Below, one piece after another: positions 1 to 9,871 of a stretch of 64,000 bases of DNA. The DNA is from Chionis minor (Eukaryota; Chordata; Aves; Charadriiformes; Chionididae). The position numbers were made by a program, and so were the translations under genes. Numbering within the stretch: the first letter of the stretch is position 1; every line of letters starts with the position of its first letter. The stretch lies in assembly GCA_013398295.1 (NCBI GenBank), contig VZSF01001151.1, forward strand, positions 1 to 64,000, written 5' to 3'. Below the pieces are notes generated by a model, which was not told the origin of the DNA, searched no databases, and saw nothing but the letters and a program-made list of their open reading frames with translations.

Positions 1-770
1 TCCAACAGGTCCATGTCCTTCAAGATGCAGAATTTCATGAGCGTTTCTACAGCTATTAGAAGTGTAAAACAGCCGCTGTTGGTGGAACAAACCAAGCCCA
101 TGACAGCAGAATTTGCTGCCTGCACAAGCCAAGCACAGCCAAAAATAACATGAAGAAATCAGCACGACTGAGATGCTGCAGCAGGGAAGAATACAACAGA
201 AATAGGTTAAAAATGAGCTTCTCATGCAGGATGAACAACCAAGTAATAAAATGAACTCCAAGACGAATTGGTTGTGAAGAGGGACATTCCACTGTGTCAT
301 CTAGGTTACCTAAATAAATCTTGTGTTTGGAATTGTGTGAACATCAAGACTCTTGCTGCAAGAGCAGCTGTGACACTGAGACACTGGAAGCACACACCGT
401 TAGTGGCTGTAACTCCTCAGCATCGCCAGCCTGGGCTATTGGATGCTTTTGGGTGATACTCTCCAATGATTTGAGCATGTCGGAGTGCATTGAAGACCCC
501 ACCACTAAAACAAAGGGCCAGAAGTAACACAGGATTTGGAAACATTCACACGCCCAGAACTAGCTAATGTAGGATATCAACCACAGCACCTAAACTGCTC
601 TGCCCCATGCAGGAAGTCATGGGCAAAGGAGAAGCCCCAAGAGGAAGGAGGGCTTTGTAGCACAGCATTTTGGATGTTCCACCAGCACTGTTACACCCCC
701 TTTGAGAGTTTTGCCCCCCAAACAAGGGAGGGCAAGGCAGCTGCTGGGTGTCAGGCAGGTCTTTGCAGTT
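1..770. other. Single-copy sequence, no gene recognised
   Basis: This is mixed-composition DNA with only short overlapping open frames on both strands; the longest is 107 codons at 536-859 and runs into the CR1 copy. I see no family motif, splice-flanked conserved frame, RNA gene or tandem repeat. It reads as intergenic or intronic sequence. Confidence 0.5.
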
Positions 771-1220
771 TCATAGAATCACAGAATCACTTGGGTTGGA
801 AGAGACCTTCAAGAGCATCAAGTCCAACCATAAACCTACACTGCCAAACCCACCCCTAACCCATGTCCCTCAGCACCACGTCTGCCCGGCTTTTAAATAC
901 CTCCAGGGACGGCGATTCCACCCCTTCCCTGGGCAGCCTCTTCCAATGCTTGAGAACCCTTTCCGTGAAGAAGTTTTTCCTAATATCCAACCTAAACCTC
1001 CCCTGGCGCAACTTGAGGCCATTTCCTCTTGTCCTGTCGCTTGTTCCTTGGGAGAAGAGACTGACCCCACCTGGCTGTAACCTCCTTTCAGGGAGTCGTA
1101 GAGAGTGAGAAGGTCTCCCCTCAACCTTCTCTTCTCCAGGCTGAACAATCCCAACTCCCTCAGCCGCTCCTCATGAGACTTGTTCTCCAGACCCCTCACC
1201 AGCTCCGGTGCCCTTCTCTG
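771..1220 (-). mobile_element. CR1 LINE 3' fragment, group A copy 1
   Basis: This is the 3' end of a CR1 non-LTR retrotransposon on the minus strand, truncated at its 5' end as is usual after target-primed reverse transcription. On the plus strand it begins with the reversed 3' tail (TCATAGAATCACAGAATCAC) at 771. Read on the minus strand, the C-terminal part of ORF2 is visible as the block [20 protein letters not shown]. The frame then shifts, so the usual basic block before the stop is read only in a neighbouring frame. It cannot move on its own. It is nearly identical to the copies at 35.1, 39.0, 41.1 and 47.0 kb. It differs from them in the 3' region, where it has AAGAGCATCAAG in place of AAGATCATCGAG. 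The similarity stops sharply at CCCTTCTCTG (1220). The family is certain; the exact 5' edge is known to within a few bases. Confidence 0.93.
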
Positions 1221-3014
1221 ATGTTTCAAGGATGACACCCAAGGGCTTTTAGTACCTTCAGTCTTTTGAGATTTGAATTCATTCAAAGCTGGAAAGTTGG
1301 AATAAGGATTTGACTTCTGATTAAAGAGACCCACCACTTGCCTGTTCAATTGTGAAAAATCAGAAAGCTGACTCTGTGCCATTCCTCTGCAAACTGACTT
1401 CGAGCCATCGGCAGCGAAATGACCATCCCGTTGGTGTGTCCCAGGAGCAGCACCAAGGAAGAATTCACAGATTCACAGTACAGCCTTTGCAGTTTTCTGT
1501 GTTTCACTGCACCTCAGTGTAAGACCGACAAATCAATTTACCCGAGTCGTTCATCTCCACGGCAGCAGCCAGTCACTTCCCTGCTCCAGTTTATATGTGG
1601 TTGGAAGGAAGGGTGGCCCCGTAGCTGAGGAAGAGGAAGACGAGGGCAGCAGTACAGCCTCGCTGTGGCCTCGTGCTGAGCAGTGACCGACGAGGGGCCG
1701 CAGGCAGCAAGGGACGAGCCAGACGCTCTCAGTCAGCCGCGAGCCCTCGCGCCTGGGCATCGGTAAACCAGCGGCGTCCATTCCCACCACCATGGAAAGG
1801 TTACGTAGACCTTCCCCGTTCCCAGCTCAGTTGGGGAGTTTTTCCCAAGGACAATCAGGGGGGGCTGACCTTGTTTCCACCTGCACGTTAGCAAAGCTAG
1901 GCAGGGTGCACAGCTTTCGCCGATGCCTGTATTTCGGCTGCAGCACCAGGAGGTGCGGGCAGCCCCCCAGGACCCCACTCGACTGCGCTGGGCACACACA
2001 CGGGGCAGCCTGCGCGTCCCGAGGGGCCGGCAGCCCAGCGGACAAAGCGTACGGCTGTTATGGAATGCAAGATTCCAACTCCACGTCTCGATGCCAGGTG
2101 AAGCTGCACTCTGAGATCTCATACAGCAGGGTGAGTATTTGCGCATGCACGTGGCAGAAGAGACAAACGACTCACCCTCTTTCATACTGCCCCACGTTCA
2201 CCTTGCTCAAGGCACTGTATAGGAGGAGGGGGCTACATCAAAACATCCTCCCAGCTGCCACCGCAGGCGGCTCTTGCCCTCCCCAGGCTTCAAAAACACC
2301 TTGGTTGGGCAAGAAGCATGTCGGGCTCCCGGGCTGCCTCCAGACGGAGGACACCATTTCACCGAACTTGCTCCTCCAGCGGAGCCTGGCTCTTTTGATG
2401 CACCCAAATCCAAACGCAGTTACCATGGTGGCAACAACAGATGCGTGATGGGATCTCTTTTCCTTTGTTTTAGCTGGAAGCCCAAAGCAGAAAGGGTACT
2501 TCTGATATCATCTTATTTTGCATCACTACAAAGGTTAAGCCAAATTAAAATCAGATTGGTTCTCAGATTGTTCTCGTATTAAACTAAGGAAAAAAAAATA
2601 TCTTATTTAAGGCCAAGAAGTCTTCAAAATACCTTGACTAGCTACACAATAATCTTTGTCTTGGCTGCTAATGGAAAACCCACACAGTTGCAGGCAGCAC
2701 AGAAAACCTGTGTCTAACTCAAGTCCCCAAACTTCCCCTATTTGCACTACAGAGAAATCCCGTTAACCCCTACATTTCCCAGGCTTATGCCAGGATATAT
2801 GAGACTAGTTTTATCGTTCTCTGTTGAAACAAACAAATGAAAAAAGCTAACCACAGAAACTACTAAGTGGTAAATGTTCCACACTCTGCGTATCTTTACT
2901 TATTCAAAAAGCGCCTGATGTCAGAATCGTCACTGCACTCACCAGCACTGGTAAAAAGTAAGACAATATTCTTCAGATGAGAAAAAGAACAAAATAATAA
3001 TTATGAATGTCTGC

Positions 3015-3030
3015 TAATTTAGCTAAATTA
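3015..3030. repeat. Perfect 16-bp palindrome
   Basis: The sequence TAATTTAGCTAAATTA equals its own reverse complement and lies in an AT-rich stretch. It contains two inverted TAAT words, the core recognised by many homeodomain proteins. A chance palindrome is quite possible in DNA of this composition. Confidence 0.6.
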
Positions 3031-4199
3031 TTGTCATTACACCTGGGACAGCATCAACAGAAATGCTGGTGTTAAGATCCCATTATCTACAAACCCCGCA
3101 GGACGAGGGAGCAGGCAGAAAGCTTCCTGGATGCTTTTCCTAAGGGAGCTCCTCCACGGGCTCGGCACAACAGACACATTCCTTGATGAACGAGGCTGGT
3201 TTTCCCTGGCTTTAGGCAGACAGACCTCATTTGGGCTCGCCAGAAAGACACATCAGGAGCTGTTATAGCTAAGCATCCGGAAGGTATGGCTGCTACCTGG
3301 AGCAGAGCTGCGTGAAGCCACCGATCTCATTCTGCTCCCCCACAGCCCCCAAAGCCCTGGGTTAGTTCAACCCCAGCAGAGCCCTGGGTCACGGCCGCTC
3401 TCCGAGTACCCGCTGGGCTATAAACCTCTGTTACCCGCGGAGGGAGAAGGCATCGCAGTGCTCTCCCTTTCCCCTGGCATGGCATTTACCCCGCGTGTTC
3501 GGAGCTACACCGAGAACATGGTTTCCAACCTGCAAGCCGTCACCTCGCTGTCTTCACGCGAGACGAGGGCTGCTCTGTGTAAATGGCTGTCCTGGGGAGC
3601 CGGAGGCGTGCTGCTCACTTCCCCCGGTTTTCCAGCTGCAGATAGGTTGTCCCTGAGTCGGAGGAGCGGCAGGGACACGTGCCGTGCCGGCATTATTGGC
3701 CTGTGGCTGCCTGGTAATGGATAAACCCCATGGGAAATCCCCCGCGTTGGCCTAACTTTGTTCCCTTGGGACGATGTAGCAGAGGCCCTGGAGAGCTGCC
3801 GGCGGGATGCTCCCGGAGCTCACACCGCAGCCTGCCCAAACGTGTCGCTCTGGGCTAATGACATAAATACATTTCTCTTACAAAGCCCCTGCGTGGAGCA
3901 GACACCCACAGGCGTTAGTGCAAAGTGTGAAAGACCAGTTAAATCTATACTCCACGACAACCCATGACTCGGTGAGGAACTCCGCTTCCCTCGAGACCCA
4001 CCAGCAGCCAGGTTTGTCCCCGGAGCGAGGGCATTAATGCCAGCAGAGACACCCCAGGCACCAGCCGTGCTCCTTCCGAGGGTGGAAGTGCTCCTTCAGC
4101 AGCAAATCCACCGTCAGAACTAACACCGCCCACGAGGGAAGCACCGCAACGATTAAGCAGATTTATTTGGGAAGTTTTTAATTGCACGAGACTGAATTT

Positions 4200-4232
4200 G
4201 TTTATCTACTCCTAAAATGGGAGTAGATAAAC
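4200..4232. repeat. Perfect 13-bp inverted repeat (hairpin)
   Basis: The arm GTTTATCTACTCC at 4200-4212 is exactly the reverse complement of GGAGTAGATAAAC at 4220-4232, with the 7-nt spacer TAAAATG. RNA from either strand, or extruded DNA, could form a compact stem-loop. No run of T marks a terminator, and the stem is too short for a microRNA precursor. Perfect arms this close together are typical of a local template-switch mutation. Confidence 0.85.
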
Positions 4233-4596
4233 TTCCATTGTATTCTAATTATTACGGGGAAAACTCAAAGACTCCTCCCTGCTCAAGGGAGTTTCTGGGC
4301 AGACGTAGCACAGCAGCACTCCCCCAAGAACGGCTGTTTCACGCATGGGATCAAACCAAAACCAACCAAAAATCTAACCAAAGTAGAGTCCAGTGAGTTC
4401 AACCAGCTTTAGACCCAAGACCTAAAAAAAGATCTCGTGCCCTTTCAATCCTTTTAAGTTGAGAGAGCTCAGAGGACTAGCATGGGAGACGAGACAGGTC
4501 CTCAGTAGGATGCTGAACGCACATTGAAGACGACAGCGCTTGTTTCGCCGTATGATTTTGAATGGCGTGCGTGCCAAATGGGAAGACAGAGGATCA

Positions 4597-4764
4597 GAGG
4601 TACACTTCCCTGGAGGTTCAAGGCCAGGCTGGATGGAGCAACCTGGTGTGGTGGGAGGCGGNAGCAACCTGGTGTGGTGGGAGGCGGCCCTGCCCAGGGC
4701 AGGGGGTTGCACTGGATGGTCTTTAAGGTCCCTTCCAACCCAAACCGTTCTGTGATTCTATGAT
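4597..4764 (+). mobile_element. CR1 LINE 3' end, group B, with an assembly scar
   Basis: This is the last part of a CR1 element on the plus strand. It starts near CCCTGGAGGTTCAAGGCCAG, continues through GGTCCCTTCCAACCCAAACC and ends with the tail TCTGTGATTCTATGAT. Only the 3' untranslated region and a few ORF2 codons remain. It resembles the longer group B copies at 8.4 and 61.9 kb. It contains a 25-bp sequence present twice (4637-4661 and 4663-4687) around a single N at 4662. The other group B copies have that sequence once, so the doubling is probably an assembly or gap-closing artefact. Confidence 0.92.
4637..4687. other. Ambiguous base N flanked by a 25-bp direct duplication
   Basis: Base 4662 is N, the only ambiguous base I noticed. 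The 25 bases before it (4637-4661) and after it (4663-4687) are identical. The related CR1 copies at 8.4 and 61.9 kb contain this segment once. The simplest reading is that two contig ends overlapping by 25 bp were joined through a one-base gap. Confidence 0.85.
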
Positions 4765-4784
4765 GAACTGCCATTGATTATTCT

Positions 4785-4880
4785 TTAAATAAATAATAAA
4801 AATATATATTAATATATTATATATCATTATAATAGTCTATAATAAAGAGACAGTCTATAATAAACAGTCTGTAATAAACT
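4785..4880. repeat. AT-rich low-complexity tract with short tandem units
   Basis: Directly after the CR1 tail comes an (AT)/(TATAA)-rich run. It is followed by three imperfect copies of a roughly 14-bp unit (AGTCTATAATAAA-like) at about 4832-4878. The flanking words TGCCATTGATTATTCT and TGTCATTGATGATCATTATTCTGTG look like diverged copies of each other, so a larger imperfect duplication may be involved. It probably grew from the A/T-rich insertion site or the CR1 tail. Confidence 0.75.
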
Positions 4881-7800
4881 GTCATTGATGATCATTATTC
4901 TGTGATAAACCAACTGCACTTCTCAACCCAACAAAACTGGGCACGCATCTCCCCGTTTGCTGCTGAGCCTGCCAGAATTGGGACCAGAGGATCAGGGAGA
5001 GAGAAGGCAGCATGGCCTTGGCAGCACCCAAGGCAGGGGGCAGAGCACGTGGAGGGTGGCTGACCGACCCACAGCCCCTCCGCAGGACACCTCTCTCCAC
5101 GTTCACCGTGGGGGGCTGCGGCTCACAGCCCCCGTCACAGCGAGGTGTGCTGGTCTCGGTGCACGCCGCTGACGTGTTCAATATTTCCAGGAGAAAAGCT
5201 GGCAAACATACAAAAATCCAAGACCTAGCCTGCATGCGTGAGTGATTTCAGTAAGTAATGTACTGTAAGAAAGAAATCAAACAGCCTGCAATCTTTAATT
5301 TATTAACCTTGTTTCCTCTGGGAACGGATGTGGAACCAATCACGGTTTGATTTATTTTGGCTGTTTCTATCTGTTCACCAACACCCGGTGCAAAATTCCA
5401 GGTAGTGTGAAAAGGTGACACTAATTACCCGGCAGCGCAATCCCGCAATCTGTCCTGCCGGACAGCCTTCCCGCACGGCCCGGCTGAGGCCATACCCACT
5501 CCGCGACCCAGAGAAATCATCCTCTGTCAAACGTCGGCAATTCAAGGCTGGAAGCCTTACAGGAATACTGCGCGGATGCAGCGCGAGGGATTTGCACCCG
5601 CAACACCGCGAGGAAGCCTACTCGGGTGAGTAACACAGGACTCGGGAGGAGGCACTGCTTAGGCTGGACCTAGCAATAGGAATTATTGCGTCGAGTATTC
5701 CTACAGATTATTCTTTTCTGTTAAAATGAAGGAAATTTAATGTCTTTTAGGGCGATTTGTCCATGCTCCTGCGTGCTTTTATAGAGGGGAGGATGGAGAG
5801 GATTCACTCCATCTAAGTTCAGCCGCGTGCCGCTGCCGTCTGCATCAGCAGGGTTTGTTCCCTTGGCTCACCAGGCAGCTCCCGTGAAGAGCCAGGCTCC
5901 CGTTTCACAGCAATTCCTGACAACAATGATTTAAATTATCCCATCAAGACGCTTATTTCTATTGGGCTGTCTAGACCATGAGGAGACTGGTATGCTAATC
6001 TGGCACCTATATCTTCCCAAACTGGTTAGTCCTCCTGCAGGCACGCGCCAGAGCCTACCACGGGCATCATCACAGAACAGCCCTTGAAAGACCAAGCGAC
6101 ACGAGAGATATTTCTCACTGTGAGCATTAAAACTTCATGACCGTGGCAAAAAGGATGGATGACAGAGGTCCAAAGAGGGCCAAGTACGTGGGAAGAGGGG
6201 TTGACCCAGGTCACCTCAGCAGATCAGGTCTGGCAAGATCAGAGTTTGCATTCCTCTCTGGAAGGAAGAGACAGTCCCCACCACTCTAACTTCTCCAGTC
6301 CCACCAGACACTGCGTTTGCCTTCCTGCAGCCCGAGTTGAGTTTACCACTGATTAAACTAAAGCCACCAGCTCTCAGCCGGCAGATCCTGGCTCCACTGA
6401 AGTCTGGCCACAAACTTTACCATAGACAGTCTTGGATCTTCCACCCTCCAATTTATCAATCAATATTAGCCCTAGAGAGCAACTCCAGGGCACATCCCAC
6501 CATCAAGGCCAAGTCAATGAGAGCAGGAAGGCACATTCCAAAAGGCGTTTTTAAAAATCCCTCTGCAATCTAGCCAGGGCTCGCTGAATGTATTACTGCA
6601 AAACCATCATCCAGTATTTTTTTTCCTCTCTTTTCTTTCAGAAGCCACAATATAAATGTTTGATGAGAGTAATAACTTTCCTATGTGATTCTTGCCATGG
6701 AAGATGCTTATTTGTTAAGACAGAAACTCTTACATCATCTTCTAAAGGCAAATATTAGCAAAACAACGACTATTTGAAGCTGCTGATGTCAACTCCTATA
6801 ATCTTCTGCCTTCACTTTAAATGAGCCTACGACATAAAGGCTCATAAATGAGCCTTTTCTCCCCATGACAATTAAATTCCCAGCATTACAGGTTAGCACA
6901 AATACTCTATTAATGAAGGCACCTTTACCGGTAAGCTAGCATTAAGAGCTCACACCCTGTAGACAAAGCAAAATCAATCTTTTTCAAAAATTGGCCAGCA
7001 AACAACATCAAATGTCACAGAGGTAAGTACCTCACAGAAAGAGAGAGGCTGTCCCGGCACGCAGAGCTCCCACCGGCACAGCTGGGAATTGAAGCTGTCC
7101 TTCAAACCCCAGTTTCGCTGCCTAGCTCTGCTCGTAACCAACCTCTTCCCAAGACCTTTTCTGTAGTACCCTCCACCGCCGCTCTAAAATATATCAGCAA
7201 TGAATAAGAGACGCTACAGGCAAGGTCAAGTGACAGGTCAATTCGGCATCGGAGCAGTCGCACATCATTTTGCGGTACTTGACCTCTCAATCCCTTCGTC
7301 ACACAACAAAATCACCTATTCAGGGCACAGACCGAGCTCAGTGGGAATGACACTCTGTCTGCACCTCCCAACTCCCCTGGGAGCACGGGTTCACTTCGAA
7401 AATGCCCCTCGTGCCCCCCGAGGTCGATTCTGGGCTGCAGAGGAGAGAGGCAGCAGGACGGGGGGCTGCGTGCCCGGGGGGACCTGCCAGCCAGCCCGTC
7501 GGAAATGGAAAACCGCAGCGCTTGGGAGGAACTCTCCCACCTCTTGCTTTTTTTTCCCCTCATTTTTAAGACAGCAAAGATGCGTGAGCCACGCTCCTAT
7601 CTGTACGGCTTCCACTCGATTCGGGGAAATTCTTCTTCACAAAGAAATGAAGGCGTTTAAGCGAGAGGTGTCCGAGCGCTGCGGGAGCACTCAGTGCGTT
7701 CCGGGGGATTTGGAGCTTCCTGACAGACTCCGCGTCTGACAAAAACTTTTTTGATCTAGTGAACGGTCTGTCACAACAACTGAAGAAGAAAAAAAAAAAA

Positions 7801-8349
7801 AGCTGCTGAAGCATTAGCGCGCTAACTTCACAATCAATAATGAGCCATGTTTGCTTGGGACTTGATCCAGGCCTCTGTTTTTCTTTTTATCTGAAAGTAT
7901 TTGCCCAGCAGACAAATACCAAAAGAGGGGTGGGAGAAGGGTTTACCAAGCGTGATTCTCTATTCATGATTTTGGATTATATTTAAGTAAAACCATCCCA
8001 GCCAACACCGGAAAGTATCTCCTCCAGCAATGCAGCTGATTTTCTTAAGAAGTTCCTGATATCCTAAAGAAACGTGTAAGTGACACTCAGTTTACACCTA
8101 GGTCAGGATTTAGGGTTCAGCCACTGGCGATACAGAAGGCTTGGTCTGGAACCCCCCTGGCCGTGCCAGCAGGGTCAGCCACTCGCCCATGTCCTGCACA
8201 GCCCCCGGCCACCAGCCCCGCACCAGAGGGTCCCACCAGCGGCCACGGCCGCAGCACTGGGCTGTGGGGCTCTGCAGTTCCCCACACAGCTCATGGGGCC
8301 ATTGGGATTTTGGTTTCTAGAGGGAAAGTTTGGTTCACAGTCTGCTTTG
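4881..8349. other. Single-copy sequence, no gene recognised
   Basis: The largest open frame is 179 codons at 7200-7739, is overlapped by several antisense frames and has no motif I know. An AT-rich island lies at about 6570-6990. A donor-like AG|GTAAGTAC occurs at 7021-7030 without an adjacent convincing exon. A 13-base poly-A run lies at 7789-7801. Nothing supports a gene call. Confidence 0.5.
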
Positions 8350-8818
8350 GAGCGGGGCCAGAGGTGGCCCCAGAGATGCTGGGAGGGCTGGAGCCCCTCT
8401 GCTGGGAGGACAGGCTGGGAGAGCTGGGGGGGGTTCAGCCGGGAGAAGAGAAGGCTCCGGGGAGACATTCCAGGCTCTTCCAGTCCCTAAAGGGGCTCCA
8501 GGAAAGCTGGGGAGGGACTCGGGATCAGGGAGTGGAGCCACGGGATGAGGGGGAACGGTTTTACCCTGAAAGAGGGGAGATTTAGGTGGGATATTAGGAA
8601 GAAATTGTTTCCTGTTCAGGTGAGGAGCCCCTGGCCAGGGTTGCCCAGAGCAGCTGTGGCTGCCCCATCCCTGGAGGTTCAAGGCCAGGTTGGACGGGGC
8701 TTGGAGCAGCCTGGTGTGGTGGGAGGTGTCCCTGCCCAGGGCAGGGGGTGGGAATGGATGGGCTTTCAGATCCTTTCCAACCCAAACCATTCTAATCTAA
8801 ACCATTCTATGATTCTAT
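8350..8818 (+). mobile_element. CR1 LINE 3' fragment, group B (longest copy)
   Basis: This is a 5'-truncated CR1 in the sense orientation. The upstream frame reads the ORF2 C-terminal region (WEDRLGELGG, then QPGEEKAPGRHS, a shifted form of [11 protein letters not shown]). A second frame reads RGNGFTLKEGRFRWDIRKKL, the conserved basic end of CR1 ORF2. It closes with the 3' UTR (TTTCCAACCCAAACC) and the tail ATTCTATGATTCTAT, preceded by an extra imperfect tail unit (CATTCTAATCTAAAC). Frameshifts separate the two coding blocks, so it is a dead copy. The 5' edge is uncertain by about 30 bp because similarity fades gradually. Confidence 0.92.
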
Positions 8819-9569
8819 ACAGGTATATATTCCTGCTTTTTCCTATTTCTCCCCTTGCCTATACATTTTTCCACCTGCCCTCTAACTCCAGCAGCAGAGC
8901 GCGTTACGTTTCCTCCTTACTAGTTATCTCTGACCCTTGCCATTAAGGCAGCTGGGGGACACTGGTCTGAGCAGCCCAGATTTGCCGTGCCGCCAAGGAC
9001 GGAGCGGCCACCCCGCTCCCGGGGAGCGTTAGCCAGGGTCCGGGCACAGGCAGCGAGCACCGAGGCAGCTTTGCTGGAACAGGACCAAGAATTTGCTGCC
9101 GCTTGCAAAGTTTTTTTTAAAACAGAGCCCTCAACAGCAGGAGTTTACAGCGAATGCCTCAAGCTCTGGTTTAGCACCTCTTTCACCAACACAGCAGAGC
9201 CTGTTCCGAGGCATGTGCTGCCTCTGCTTTCCCACAGAGATGGAAACCATAACACCAGGCAAAGCCCACCCCCGCGGACTCCGAGCGGCAGCGACAGCCG
9301 GGAGAGTCCCCGCAATCTGTGGCTGGGAACCCAGCAGACCAGTCAGCAGCACAGACAAAGTGTTTTGGGCTGGGAAAACAGGAAGGGGGGGCACTTCCCC
9401 ACACCGCCCGCCTGTTGGCCGGCTGCAGCATGGAAGCGGACAGACAGGTCGTGCCATCAGGCGGGGACCAGCTCAGCCATGATGTTTCAACATGCCCCAG
9501 ATCTCACTACTTTCTACCTGCCTGAGTATTCTTGCAGGAGAACCAGAAGCAGCATCTGACCCTGCTATT
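8819..9569. other. Single-copy sequence, no gene recognised
   Basis: One frame is open for 190 codons (8987-9559), but three others on the two strands overlap it and no domain is visible. CpG content is moderate at about 8985-9060. Nothing further can be supported. Confidence 0.45.
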
Positions 9570-9871
9570 CACAGAATCCCAGAATGTTAAGGGCTGGCAG
9601 GGCCCTCTGGAGATCACCCGGTCCAACCCCCTGCCAGAGCAGGGGCACCCACAGCAGGGGGCACAGGATGGCGTCCAGGCGGGTTGGGAATGTCTCCAGA
9701 GTGGGAGACTCCACCACCTCTCTGGGCAGCCTGTGCCAGGGCTCTGCCACCCTCCAGGGAAAGAAGTTCCTCCTCACGTTCAGATGGAACTTCCTATATT
9801 CAAGTTTGTACCCGTTGCCCCTTGTCCTGTCACTGGGCACCACTGCAAAAAGCCTGGCCCCCTCCTCCTGG
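9570..9871 (-). mobile_element. CR1 LINE 3' fragment, group C copy 1
   Basis: This is a minus-strand CR1 3' end. The reversed tail CACAGAATCCCAGAATG starts at 9570. On the minus strand one frame stays open through the ORF2 C-terminus and shows [18 protein letters not shown] followed by [20 protein letters not shown], the typical CR1 ending. It is the best-preserved coding block among the CR1 copies here, but it covers only about the last 100 codons. Similarity to the copy at 33.3 kb stops near 9871. It carries a CTCF-like motif at 9649-9664. Confidence 0.93.
9649..9664 (+). promoter_or_regulatory. CTCF-like motif inside CR1 group C
   Basis: CCACAGCAGGGGGCAC matches the CTCF core (CCASYAGRKGGCRS) closely around CAGCAGGGGGCAC. 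The same 16 bases occur in the group C copies at 33.6 kb (opposite strand) and 45.7 kb. Binding is inferred from the motif only. Confidence 0.4.

Larger units (their letters stand above)
1221..4596. other. Single-copy sequence, no gene recognised
   Basis: The open frames here, including one of 218 codons at 1792-2448, overlap others on both strands and carry no recognisable domain. Composition changes along the stretch. It is AT-rich with poly-A runs at about 2450-3060 and GC- and CpG-richer at about 3300-3900. Two short symmetric structures are listed separately (3015-3030 and 4200-4232). Confidence 0.5.

Noticed and set aside
870..1382. 170-codon minus-strand frame with clear protein-like blocks
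   Set aside because: The blocks are CR1 ORF2 remains (listed as a mobile element), not a host gene; the N-terminal part is unrelated flanking sequence.
1792..2448. 218-codon open frame
   Set aside because: Cys/Thr/Ser-rich without cysteine spacing of any family I know; overlapped on both strands; no intron/exon signals.
7021..7030. Splice-donor-like AGGTAAGTAC
   Set aside because: Isolated match; no nearby open frame, acceptor or CpG patch to support an exon.
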